6,061 nucleotides of DNA from an uncultured Clostridia bacterium. GTDB lineage: Bacteria; Bacillota; Clostridia; Oscillospirales; Acutalibacteraceae. The DNA lies in the NCBI GenBank assembly GCA_947165115.1, contig CAMUZD010000111.1, positions 1-6,061 on the forward strand. The letters are read 5' to 3'. The notes beneath the pieces were generated by a model. It searched no databases and was not told where the DNA came from. It was given only the letters and a program-made list of their open reading frames with translations. Made by a program: the position numbers and the translations under genes. This document shows positions 1-5,313 of the stretch, one piece after another (positions within the stretch are counted from its first letter, which is position 1; every line of letters begins with the position of its first letter).

Positions 1-552
1 CCCGGTTTTAAGCATTTCCGAAACATACCCGGCAAGAATAACAATGAAATATTCATCCGGCTGCTTATATTCGTCCGGGTTATCTTCATAGTATTCACAA
101 TCGAAATGGTCTTCTGTTTCCGAATCTTTAATGTTGACCTCGGCTTGTTTGAAGGTTTTGCTTCCTTGCTTGACTTTTTTCTGTTCTTTGTTGGTTGCAG
201 AAACGGCATTGCTTCTTTTTTACAGTAGAGAGATTTAAAACGAAGTGAACTTGCTACCTTTTTCCGGGTCATAAACGGATTTTGATTCTTTGCCGTTTTT
301 TAACTGTGTCAATCCGAGAACAGACATAATGGTGTCCATAACGAGATCGTAGGAACATCGAACGCCTAAGAAAAATATCTGCTCTTCTTCTATTGTTGCT
401 TGCTTTCCGGCGTGCTGTTTTAGTTGAGGTTCCAGCAATTCATACAGCAGAGTCAATAATTCTATCCTCAGTGCAGTTTTTTTGACCGGATTGTCGCAAT
501 TTGCCCATTCATCTGCGATTGTATTTATTCTTGTAAAGTTGTTTCTTCGCAT
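1..552 (-). pseudogene. Sigma-70 region-2-like protein, interrupted by two in-frame stops and cut by the window edge
   Basis: Translation starts at the ATG at 550-552, with GGAG five bases upstream inside the end of the preceding CARF-like gene; the two genes overlap by 28 bases, which suggests translational coupling. The first 105 residues are helical and end in YDPEKGSKFTSF, resembling the conserved DPEKG-x-FSTY stretch of sigma-70 region 2. TAA stops follow at 235-237 and 220-222. From 219 to base 1 the same frame is open for 73 codons, reads as plausible protein (AVSATNKEQKKVKQ, then an acidic stretch ending EYFIVILAGYVSEMLKTG), and contains no ATG, GTG or TTG near its beginning. Compensating one-base changes in the T4 run (237-240) and the A6 run (216-221) would remove both stops and join the parts, for example as FTSF-KSLYCKK-RSNAV. 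This could be a decayed gene, a homopolymer sequencing error or recoding. The sigma-like assignment rests on one motif and is tentative; the interruption is directly visible. Confidence 0.55.
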
Positions 553-1163
553 TCTGTCTCCAGTCCGAGCATAGCTCTCAATGCATATTCGGGGTGTTTC
601 AGATTCAGTTTTGCCAAGCTGTTTATTGCCGAATCAATGAAAAAGAGCGGAGTGACATCATAAGCAAACGATTGCCTTTTTTCCCAGTCATGCAATCCAT
701 AAACAATATTCTTTATCTGGACATTTTCTTTTATTTTGTATGCATAATTGAGGGCCATAATGGTCAGGACAGATATAGGCTTTGTTCCGTAAGTGATACA
801 TGCATAGATGTCTTCGTAATCAGATATTGTATCAATCAGCTTTGAAAACAATTTAATCATATCGTCTATTGTATCACCGAGATCTTTATATATAGGCAGC
901 AGGGAATACGTGAATTTTTTTCGCGAAGCTATTTCATTCAGCTCATCCAAAAAGATCTCAAAGTTGTTATTGCTTGCCACAGCGTTGATTATTATAGGCG
1001 AAACGATTATTTCTTCACCCTCATCAACGTTATTATTAACAGCAAGCAGAATAGGGAAAGAGATTTTTTCCGGGCAGGTCAGATCCGGGTTATCTGCCGG
1101 TATATAATCAGTTTTAATCAGATCTCTTCCTTGAAGAGAAATCGTTGTTATAAACCTTTTCAT
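525..1163 (-). CDS. CARF-like protein resembling the TM1812/Csx2 type
   Basis: This 212-aa protein starts MKRFITTISL. The C-terminal half resembles the CARF fold of TM1812-type CRISPR-associated proteins: a strand followed by ITYGTKP (residues 123-129) in the place of the family's D-x-T-H/G-G-x-R/K nucleotide-binding loop, a helix with the MALNYAYK pattern, then IKNIVYGLHDW (150-160) and YDVTPLFFID (168-177), matching the family's 'I-x-YG ... D-x-T' spacing. CARF domains sense cyclic oligoadenylates in type III CRISPR systems. Here there is no nuclease domain after the CARF-like part, and no cas gene nearby. I chose the ATG at 1161-1163 because it has a weak GGTGA site and a leader of about 40 bases from a good promoter. 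The in-frame ATG at 1194-1196 has no ribosome binding site and would lie about 8 bases from the predicted transcription start. The gene overlaps the next by 28 bases, so the two products probably work together. The family call is by eye; the coding call is firm. Confidence 0.65.
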   Translation of the reverse strand: MKRFITTISLQGRDLIKTDYIPADNPDLTCPEKISFPILLAVNNNVDEGEEIIVSPIIINAVASNNNFEIFLDELNEIASRKKFTYSLLPIYKDLGDTIDDMIKLFSKLIDTISDYEDIYACITYGTKPISVLTIMALNYAYKIKENVQIKNIVYGLHDWEKRQSFAYDVTPLFFIDSAINSLAKLNLKHPEYALRAMLGLETECEETTLQE

Positions 1164-1204
1164 TTGTTTCACCAATCTTTTAAATATTAAAAACATTATA
1201 AATT

Positions 1205-1222
1205 AAGAATATTATAATTCTT
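1205..1222. promoter_or_regulatory. Inverted repeat over the -10 box, possible operator
   Basis: Arms AAGAAT (1205-1210) and ATTCTT (1217-1222) are perfect reverse complements separated by 6 bases. The structure covers the predicted -10 hexamer of the promoter ahead of the CARF-like gene, where a bound repressor would block transcription. In such AT-rich DNA a 6-bp arm can arise by chance. Confidence 0.3.
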
Positions 1223-1239
1223 ATTTTGCAATTATTCAA
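1211..1239 (-). promoter_or_regulatory. Sigma-A-type promoter of the CARF-like gene
   Basis: On the minus strand, a -35 TTGAAT (1234-1239) and a -10 TATAAT (1211-1216) are separated by exactly 17 bases. Predicted transcription begins near 1204, about 40 bases before the ATG at 1163. The region is AT-rich, which raises the chance of accidental matches, but the spacing and the position between a terminator-like hairpin and the gene support it. Confidence 0.65.
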
Positions 1240-1278
1240 TTGATTTTTATCGTAAGAAAGAAATTCGTGGATTATTAC

Positions 1279-1310
1279 AAAAACAGCAGTTGAAAATCTT
1301 CGGTTTCAAC
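1279..1310 (-). terminator. Probable intrinsic terminator of the 127-aa gene
   Basis: On the minus strand GTTGAAA (1304-1310) pairs with TTTCAAC (1289-1295) across an 8-base loop, and five Ts follow at 1279-1283 after a 5-base gap. It lies just after the stop of the 127-aa gene and before the CARF-like gene's promoter, so it separates two transcription units. The stem is AT-rich and the U-tract is not adjacent, so termination may be partial. Confidence 0.4.
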
Positions 1311-1330
1311 AATGGACAGATTTAACTGTT

Positions 1331-1714
1331 TCAATTCTTGTTCAGGTTTATACAGCCGATAACATTTCCATCATTATCAGTAACTGTTTCTCCTATTGTC
1401 AAAAGCCGAGATGTATCAATGTCCAAATCCCTGCAGGCTGCAGCATACATGTTTGATACGATGCAGTAATCACATTCTTCTTTGCCTGGTACAGGATCTA
1501 CATCAACAAATACCTGTTTGGATTTCAACGGAATAACTGTTCCGTTGAAATCCAGAGTTTCTTCAATTTGCTCTGTTTGAACGTTTAGCATTCGTCCGCT
1601 GTAAGGGATGCTGATCAGCAGAGATCCTCCGGAGTATTTTCGCGTTTCCGGATTATAAATGCAATCTTTGAATATTTTGATTTCATGTCCTCCGACAAAA
1701 GATTTGATTATCAT
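1331..1714 (-). CDS. Hypothetical protein, 127 aa
   Basis: I do not recognise this protein. It has no signal peptide or membrane segment. The N-terminal half looks beta-rich (for example LLISIPYSGRMLNVQT, residues 32-47). A CDYC pair of cysteines sits at 81-84, with further cysteines at 18, 94 and 121, but there is no clear metal-binding set. The C-terminus ends with a predicted turn-rich stretch (VTDNDGNVIGCINLN). The start is well fixed: ATG at 1712-1714 with AGGAGG six bases upstream and a consensus promoter ahead of that. It appears to be a single-gene transcription unit, bounded by that promoter and the hairpin at 1279-1310. It belongs to the AT-rich part of the window with the CARF-like pair, so it is probably accessory cargo. 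Coding status is secure; function is unknown. Confidence 0.8.
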   Translation of the reverse strand: MIIKSFVGGHEIKIFKDCIYNPETRKYSGGSLLISIPYSGRMLNVQTEQIEETLDFNGTVIPLKSKQVFVDVDPVPGKEECDYCIVSNMYAAACRDLDIDTSRLLTIGETVTDNDGNVIGCINLNKN

Positions 1715-1746
1715 ATCGCTCCTCCTGTTATCCCGTTTTTATGATT

Positions 1747-1774
1747 ATTATATCAAAAGAATTATAAATGTCAA
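1747..1774 (-). promoter_or_regulatory. Consensus sigma-A promoter of the 127-aa gene
   Basis: On the minus strand, -35 TTGACA (1769-1774) and -10 TATAAT (1747-1752) are both perfect consensus, separated by 16 bases. The predicted start of transcription is near 1740, about 25 bases before the ATG at 1714, with AGGAGG at 1721-1726 between them. This is the best promoter in the window and suggests strong expression of the 127-aa gene independent of the upstream block. Confidence 0.85.
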
Positions 1775-1809
1775 AGCATTTCAAGGATAATCAGAAACTT
1801 GGTCTATGA

Positions 1810-2124
1810 CTATTCCCTGGAATCATCCAGGGATATCAGAACATCGTCTCTGCTGACGTGCGCAACGCCGCCGGAAAGGCCGACGGCTACGATAATATCG
1901 ATAACTTCCAACACGGTGCCCGCATCAATGACTGAGTTATCCAAAGTGATATATGGCATTTTGAGCCTGCCGTCTTCTTCAATAACCGAATCGGGTAACG
2001 TGAGCTCTCTGCCGTTGACAAGGGCGCATATATATATTCCTTCCACAGTGCCTTCCGTGCCCCTGGGAATCAACGGGCCGTTTTCAAATTTTATATCTTT
2101 TACAAATACAGCTTTTTCTGACAT
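1810..2124 (-). CDS. Hypothetical protein, 104 aa, predicted beta-rich
   Basis: I do not recognise a named family. The protein starts MSEKAVFVKDIKFENG. The segment PRGTEGTVEGIY (residues 20-31) followed by VNGRELTLPDSVI (36-48) reads like a small SH3/KOW-type beta barrel, where a glycine-rich G-T-x-G-T-V turn is common. A hydrophobic stretch, VIDIIVAVGL (74-83), is too short and too close to charged residues to be a confident membrane segment. I set the start at the ATG at 2122-2124 because GGAGG lies 9-10 bases upstream; a longer in-frame version from a GTG at 2197-2199 would lack a ribosome binding site. The gene follows the coupling-protein gene on the same strand after a 115-base gap with a GC-rich hairpin. 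A perfect 7-bp stem sits in its last codons (1814-1833). It is the last gene of the higher-GC block. Confidence 0.75.
   Translation of the reverse strand: MSEKAVFVKDIKFENGPLIPRGTEGTVEGIYICALVNGRELTLPDSVIEEDGRLKMPYITLDNSVIDAGTVLEVIDIIVAVGLSGGVAHVSRDDVLISLDDSRE
1814..1833 (-). terminator. Hairpin at the 3' end of the 104-aa gene
   Basis: TCCCTGG and CCAGGGA pair perfectly across a 6-base loop, just before the TAG stop at 1810-1812. No U-tract follows on the minus strand, so this is not a standard intrinsic terminator; it may protect the transcript 3' end or simply be a chance feature of the coding sequence. Confidence 0.25.
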
Positions 2125-2164
2125 ATCAATTACCTCCGTTGAATTGTATTTTAAAATCGAATAT

Positions 2165-2195
2165 GCCCGGCTTATAACCCAAACTTCCGCCGGGC
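2165..2195 (-). other. GC-rich hairpin between the coupling-protein gene and the 104-aa gene
   Basis: GCCCGGC (minus strand, 2189-2195) pairs with GCCGGGC (2165-2171) across a 17-base loop. On the transcript it comes about 45 bases after the coupling-protein stop and about 40 bases before the next ATG. Only a weak T-rich stretch follows, after ATATTCGA. It could be a partial terminator, an attenuator or a processing site that sets different levels for the two genes. Confidence 0.4.
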
Positions 2196-2239
2196 GCACG
2201 GCTTAAAGGAGGAAATCGCGCAAGTTTTGAGGGATGAGT

Positions 2240-3487
2240 TTATATCGGTTCGCAGCATTCGCGCCCGGTCAGCTTAAGGTATACCGGGTCTTCAAACAGC
2301 CGGTATCTCTCGGTGATGACGGGCTTATGCCCTCTTCTGAAGAATATGAGCGAATTGAGCGGCATATAGAGCACATCCTCCATCGGCAAATTCAGCCTTT
2401 CGGATATGTCCCTGGCTGTGTTCACGTCGCTGCCGCCGAGATAGACCAGAGTATCGTTGTTATTGAGAATGGTTTTTGCCCCGAAAGAGTCATACATTGA
2501 AATGAGCTGGCTCTCATCCTGAAGGATAATTGTGGAGCTGATGCCCTTGGAGCGGAAGGTGGTTATCATCTTGGGAAATGCGTCCATTTTTGTGCCGCAG
2601 GCGAAGTCGTCCATTATCATATGAACCGGGACGGGAAGCATGCCGCCGGGGTATTCCTTCGCCTTATCCATCAGAATTCTGAGGAAAGTCTCATATATCA
2701 GGTTGACATAGGCGTTTATGCCTTCATCCGCTCCGTCCGTAGTAATAAACATGACTGACTTTTCATTTATGAAGCGGTCAATATCAAGGCTGGGCTTGTC
2801 GCGGAACATCTGCTCAACTTCGCTGCTGAAGACTTTGGCAAGCTTGGCGCGGGTGGATATAAAGATACTTGCCATGGTCCTTTCTGCAACTTCATGCATA
2901 TTGCGGTGGCTGGCCGTTAGCGGATGCAGAGGATGCCTTTCCGCGAAGTCGTCAAGGACGGGCGCAATCGACAGCTTCGGAACGACGGATGTGCCGGTTC
3001 TTTCCACCATTTCAACGGTCCTGGTCTCCAGAAGAAAGTCGGCAAAAGTCGGGTGGTTTTTAAATTGCAGAACAAACCGCAGAAAAAGCTCGGTCATCAG
3101 AACCGAAGAGTATTCCCAGAATTTATCTGCATGTCCATCCGGTATCATATTGATAATTGAGGTTGCCAGCTTGCTTATATCTTCGCTTGTCTCAGCATAA
3201 TAAAGCGGGTCGAAGCAGATATCGCTCATGGACGGAGTATCAAGGTTCAGCTCTAAAACGTTGTATCCGCGTTCGCGGAACATGGGGGCAAATGTCTCAA
3301 TTAACTCGCGCTTGGGGTCGGTAAGCACCAAATTGGTCTCAAAGGTATTGAGCAGCCTCGGAATTACAACGGAGCAGGTCTTGCCCGACCCTGTGCATCC
3401 GATAACCGCCACGTTATTGTTAAGGCCTGTTTCTCTGCTGTCTGTTGAAAACGAATAACCGTTGCCGAGAATAATTCTGTCTGCCAT
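2240..3487 (-). CDS. VirD4/TraG-like type IV coupling ATPase, short form without membrane anchor
   Basis: The protein belongs to the VirD4/TraG (TraD) group of hexameric ATPases, which dock DNA-protein substrates at a type IV secretion channel and power conjugative transfer. Visible motifs in order: Walker A GCTGSGKT (residues 30-37); TDPKRELIE (56-64), matching the family's DPKGELY segment; Walker B VHMIMDDFA (288-296), with DD where most members have DE; RSKGISSTIILQDESQL (312-328), matching the R-s-x-G-i...Q-x-x-SQL sensor region; and YLGGSDVNTARDIS (349-362), the conserved distal motif. At 415 aa it is clearly shorter than usual coupling proteins, which commonly have about 600 aa and begin with two membrane helices. 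Here Walker A comes 30 residues from the start and no membrane helix is present. The start is well supported by AAGGAGGG at 3495-3502. It is separated from clpP by only 2 bases, so the two are co-expressed. It may use another protein as membrane anchor, or act in the cytoplasm. Confidence 0.9.
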   Translation of the reverse strand: MADRIILGNGYSFSTDSRETGLNNNVAVIGCTGSGKTCSVVIPRLLNTFETNLVLTDPKRELIETFAPMFRERGYNVLELNLDTPSMSDICFDPLYYAETSEDISKLATSIINMIPDGHADKFWEYSSVLMTELFLRFVLQFKNHPTFADFLLETRTVEMVERTGTSVVPKLSIAPVLDDFAERHPLHPLTASHRNMHEVAERTMASIFISTRAKLAKVFSSEVEQMFRDKPSLDIDRFINEKSVMFITTDGADEGINAYVNLIYETFLRILMDKAKEYPGGMLPVPVHMIMDDFACGTKMDAFPKMITTFRSKGISSTIILQDESQLISMYDSFGAKTILNNNDTLVYLGGSDVNTARDISERLNLPMEDVLYMPLNSLIFFRRGHKPVITERYRLFEDPVYLKLTGRECCEPI

Positions 3488-3489
3488 AA

Positions 3490-4089
3490 TTAAGCCCTCC
3501 TTAAAAATTCACTTAAGCCGGTAATTTCATCCACCAAACCGAATTCAAGCGCCTCCTCGGCGGTATAGAAATGGTCGTGGTCAGTGGCTTTTTCAACTTC
3601 CTCTATAGGCTTGCCGGTATGCTTTGCGAGTATCTCATTCATCGCGCCCTTGGTCTTCTGCATGCTTTCCGACAGCTCTTTAATGGATGATGCGCTGCCT
3701 CCGCCGTTCGTTGGGATAAGAGGCTCATGGAGCATAAGCTTGGAATGCGGAAGAATATACCTCTTGCCTGTGCCGGATGCGACGAGCACCGCGCCCATAC
3801 TGTAAGCATTGCCGAGGCAGACGGTGTTGACGGGGCAGAGCGAGTCCTGAATTGCGTCATAGATGAGCATGCCCGAGATAATTTCGCCGCCGAACGAGTT
3901 GATAAATAAGTTTATCGGCTTTACGCTGTCCTCCAAATTAAGCAGATGAATCTGCTTTACCGCAAGAATTGCGGACTCTGAGTTAATTTCACCTTCGATA
4001 TAGATATTTCTGCTCTCAAAGAGCTTGGAGTCGATGGGTATTTGCGAAATGCCGTTTGAAGTTCTGGTAACTGTGTAGAAATTATTCAT
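3490..4089 (-). CDS. clpP: ClpP-type serine peptidase (S14), mobile-element type
   Basis: This 199-aa protein aligns along its length with ClpP, the barrel-forming peptidase that degrades proteins fed to it by Clp AAA+ unfoldases. The catalytic triad is intact: Ser97 in GNAYSMGA (usually GxAASMGA), His121 in LMLHEPL (usually MIHQPL) and Asp172 in ATDHDHF (usually DTDRDNF). The oxyanion strand reads INSFGGEI (63-70) instead of INSPGGSI. The N-terminus lacks the GERAYDIYSRLL signature of housekeeping ClpP and has IPIDSKLFESRNIYIEGEI-like sequence instead, a form known from clostridial mobile elements. There is no ClpX, ClpA or ClpC gene in the window. The start overlaps the stop of the upstream 126-aa gene as ATGA, with GGAGAG upstream, and the coupling ATPase gene follows after 2 bases. 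The protein may process conjugation proteins or regulators with a host unfoldase, or work with a neighbour. Family assignment is firm; the substrate is unknown. Confidence 0.93.
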   Translation of the reverse strand: MNNFYTVTRTSNGISQIPIDSKLFESRNIYIEGEINSESAILAVKQIHLLNLEDSVKPINLFINSFGGEIISGMLIYDAIQDSLCPVNTVCLGNAYSMGAVLVASGTGKRYILPHSKLMLHEPLIPTNGGGSASSIKELSESMQKTKGAMNEILAKHTGKPIEEVEKATDHDHFYTAEEALEFGLVDEITGLSEFLRRA

Positions 4090-4466
4090 TTTATTCTCTC
4101 CTTTCCTTTATTTTCACGGACTTCGAGCATAAACGGTCCGTTGTTGATATGCCAGAGTATCTCTGCCGCTTTGACCCTTTCGTTTTTGTCACGCTGAAGC
4201 AGCCTTCCGAGAGCTGCTTCGAGGGCAGAGTTGCACCCTCTCAGGTCTTCAAGCATTATCAGGAGCTTCGAGTCCCGCCCGTTCTTAATATCTCTGAGCA
4301 TAGACACCGCTTCCTCGGGGGTCGGCGGCACATCCTCTTCATATTCATCAAGATAAGCGGCGATACAGTCTGCTAGCAGCTTCCTGGTCCACCAGGTGGA
4401 AGAGTCCTCATAGCCGATATTGAGATACTTGTTTCTGCGAAGTTTGCCTTCTCTTGGGTTATACAT
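4086..4466 (-). CDS. Hypothetical protein, 126 aa, charged and helical
   Basis: I do not recognise this family. The protein is soluble, highly charged and mostly helical. It has an N-terminal basic stretch (MYNPREGKLRRNKYLN), then SSTWWTRKLLADCIAAYLDEYEED (about 22-45), a proline-rich turn VPPTPEEA, and two further helices (about 52-78 and 80-106), ending in a basic tail. The start is the ATG at 4464-4466, preceded by AAGGAGG. Its stop overlaps the clpP start as ATGA, so translation of the two is coupled, and the ATPase gene follows directly: the three are one operon. Being the first gene before a ClpP that lacks an unfoldase partner, it could be an adaptor or assembly factor, but that is inferred only from position. 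The upstream gap contains a 16-bp palindrome and a copy of the intergenic repeat shared with the gap at 5254-5323. Confidence 0.8.
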   Translation of the reverse strand: MYNPREGKLRRNKYLNIGYEDSSTWWTRKLLADCIAAYLDEYEEDVPPTPEEAVSMLRDIKNGRDSKLLIMLEDLRGCNSALEAALGRLLQRDKNERVKAAEILWHINNGPFMLEVRENKGKERIK

Positions 4467-4485
4467 ATACTTACCTCCTTATTTT

Positions 4486-4508
4486 GCAAGTATTATTTAT
4501 TAGCCGCG
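4486..4508 (-). repeat. Intergenic repeat, copy 1
   Basis: On the minus strand the element reads CGCGGCTA, then a short variable part, then AAATAATACTTGC. It ends a few bases before the AAGGAGG of the 126-aa gene. The other copy is at 5279-5302; 21 of about 23 positions match with one insertion. The AATAATAC core resembles a -10 box, but no good -35 box is shared by both copies, so a promoter role is unproven. Confidence 0.6.
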
Positions 4509-4510
4509 AA

Positions 4511-4526
4511 GGGCAACCGGTTGCCC
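4511..4526. promoter_or_regulatory. Perfect 16-bp palindrome, possible operator
   Basis: GGGCAACCGGTTGCCC is a perfect palindrome with 8-bp half-sites, lying in the gap upstream of the 126-aa/clpP/ATPase operon and 2 bases from repeat copy 1. The bases following on the transcript (TTCGCGG) are not a U-tract, so it is more likely a binding site for a dimeric regulator, or an RNA hairpin with a CCGG loop, than an intrinsic terminator. Confidence 0.45.
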
Positions 4527-4566
4527 GGATTGCCCTGTATTCGCTTAATTCAGATACTCTTGAGCC

Positions 4567-5253
4567 TCATTTATCCGCCTGCGGATTGAGCGACCCGTCT
4601 TCCTGCTGTATTTTGCGGACCGCCGTATAGAACGGGTTCACCTCTTTTCTCCACGGGTTCTCATAATAAATGAAGAATGTATTGTCAACATCGGAATACA
4701 TATCATCTTCGGGAATGGACAGGTAGTATCGCATAATGTCCTCAATTGACCCGAATTGAGTCGAGCAGTTTCTGTTTACGTCATCGATAAGCTCCTCCTC
4801 GGTATTTCCGTGACCGCGGAGCCGGACATGGTCATACGATATCATATCGACATTGATACTGTATTTGCTGTGGTCGAAAAACCTGTGTTCATCATCCGTG
4901 CATTCAAACACGGCCATATAGGGCTCCTGAGCAAAGAAGACATAGTCCAGAGTTCTGTATTGCCTGGTGATATGATACCAGTAGTATGTGCGCGGGTTGT
5001 AGCGGTCTCCCTGCCAGACTCTCAGGCAGTCATCATCAAGCTTATAGTGCTCTATCCAGCCGTTCGAGTCATATTCATCCTTGGCCTTATAGCCGAAGGA
5101 TTCCGCGAAGTCCCGCTCGTATATGCCGTATTCTTTGAATTTGGGGTGCTTTTCGTGGTATTCCGCCTCAAATTCGGTCAGACGGTCGTAAAGCATTTCC
5201 AATTCATAACGTTCGTCGAAAATTGCCACTTCGGTATGACATCTGTTTGCCAT
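4567..5253 (-). CDS. Hypothetical protein, 228 aa, possibly distantly Api92-like
   Basis: The protein starts MANRCHTEVAIFDERYELEMLYDRL. The opening 'M-x-N-x-C-x-x-x-x-x-I' followed by a helix resembles Api92-like or DUF1281-type proteins (ferredoxin-like fold, often on phages and plasmids), which typically begin MPNWCxNxxxI. The resemblance is limited to this region, so it is only a suggestion. The rest is rich in aromatic and acidic residues (for example TYYWYHITRQYRTLDYVFF), without membrane helices, a signal peptide or a recognisable catalytic motif. I chose the ATG at 5251-5253, which has AGGGG 8 bases upstream; an in-frame TTG at 5257-5259 would be only 2 bases from that site. The gene lies between the secreted-protein gene and the 126-aa gene, and both flanking gaps carry the same repeat. 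Coding status is strong; function is unknown. Confidence 0.8.
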   Translation of the reverse strand: MANRCHTEVAIFDERYELEMLYDRLTEFEAEYHEKHPKFKEYGIYERDFAESFGYKAKDEYDSNGWIEHYKLDDDCLRVWQGDRYNPRTYYWYHITRQYRTLDYVFFAQEPYMAVFECTDDEHRFFDHSKYSINVDMISYDHVRLRGHGNTEEELIDDVNRNCSTQFGSIEDIMRYYLSIPEDDMYSDVDNTFFIYYENPWRKEVNPFYTAVRKIQQEDGSLNPQADK

Positions 5254-5278
5254 AATCAATGCCCCTTTCTTTTTTTTC

Positions 5279-5302
5279 GCAAGTATTATTTGTATAGCCG
5301 CG
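5279..5302 (-). repeat. Intergenic repeat, copy 2
   Basis: On the minus strand it reads CGCGGCTATAC, then AAATAATACTTGC. It lies just ahead of the A-rich stretch and AGGGG site of the 228-aa gene. It matches copy 1 (4486-4508) at both ends with one inserted base in the middle. As at copy 1, a potential hairpin lies on its upstream side. Confidence 0.6.
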
Positions 5303-5313
5303 GGGAAAGTGAG

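Noticed and set aside
1..219. A separate gene from the ATG at 208 in another minus-strand frame (starting MPFLQPTKNRKK)
   Set aside because: That frame is also open to the edge, but its lysine/serine-rich sequence looks like a shadow, while the frame in phase with the upstream sigma-like gene reads as more natural protein. I cannot fully exclude it.
594..845. 83-codon open frame on the plus strand
   Set aside because: It is opposite the CARF-like gene, cysteine- and isoleucine-rich, and has no ribosome binding site.
1164..1196. Upstream ATG adding 11 residues (MFLIFKRLVKQ) to the CARF-like protein
   Set aside because: It lacks a ribosome binding site and lies almost at the predicted transcription start.
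2125..2199. GTG start giving a 129-aa form of the 104-aa protein
   Set aside because: It overlaps the GC-rich hairpin and has no Shine-Dalgarno sequence, while the internal ATG has GGAGG at good spacing.
2234..2500. Plus-strand frame of 88 codons with AAAGGAGG upstream
   Set aside because: The AAAGGAGG at 2206-2213 is about 20 bases from the ATG, too far to serve it, and the frame is antisense to the conserved end of the coupling ATPase.
2718..3200. 160-codon open frame on the plus strand
   Set aside because: It is antisense to the well-supported coupling ATPase gene and has serine- and leucine-rich shadow composition.
3639..3860. 73-codon minus-strand frame inside clpP
   Set aside because: It is an alternative frame fully inside clpP, whose own frame has the intact catalytic triad.
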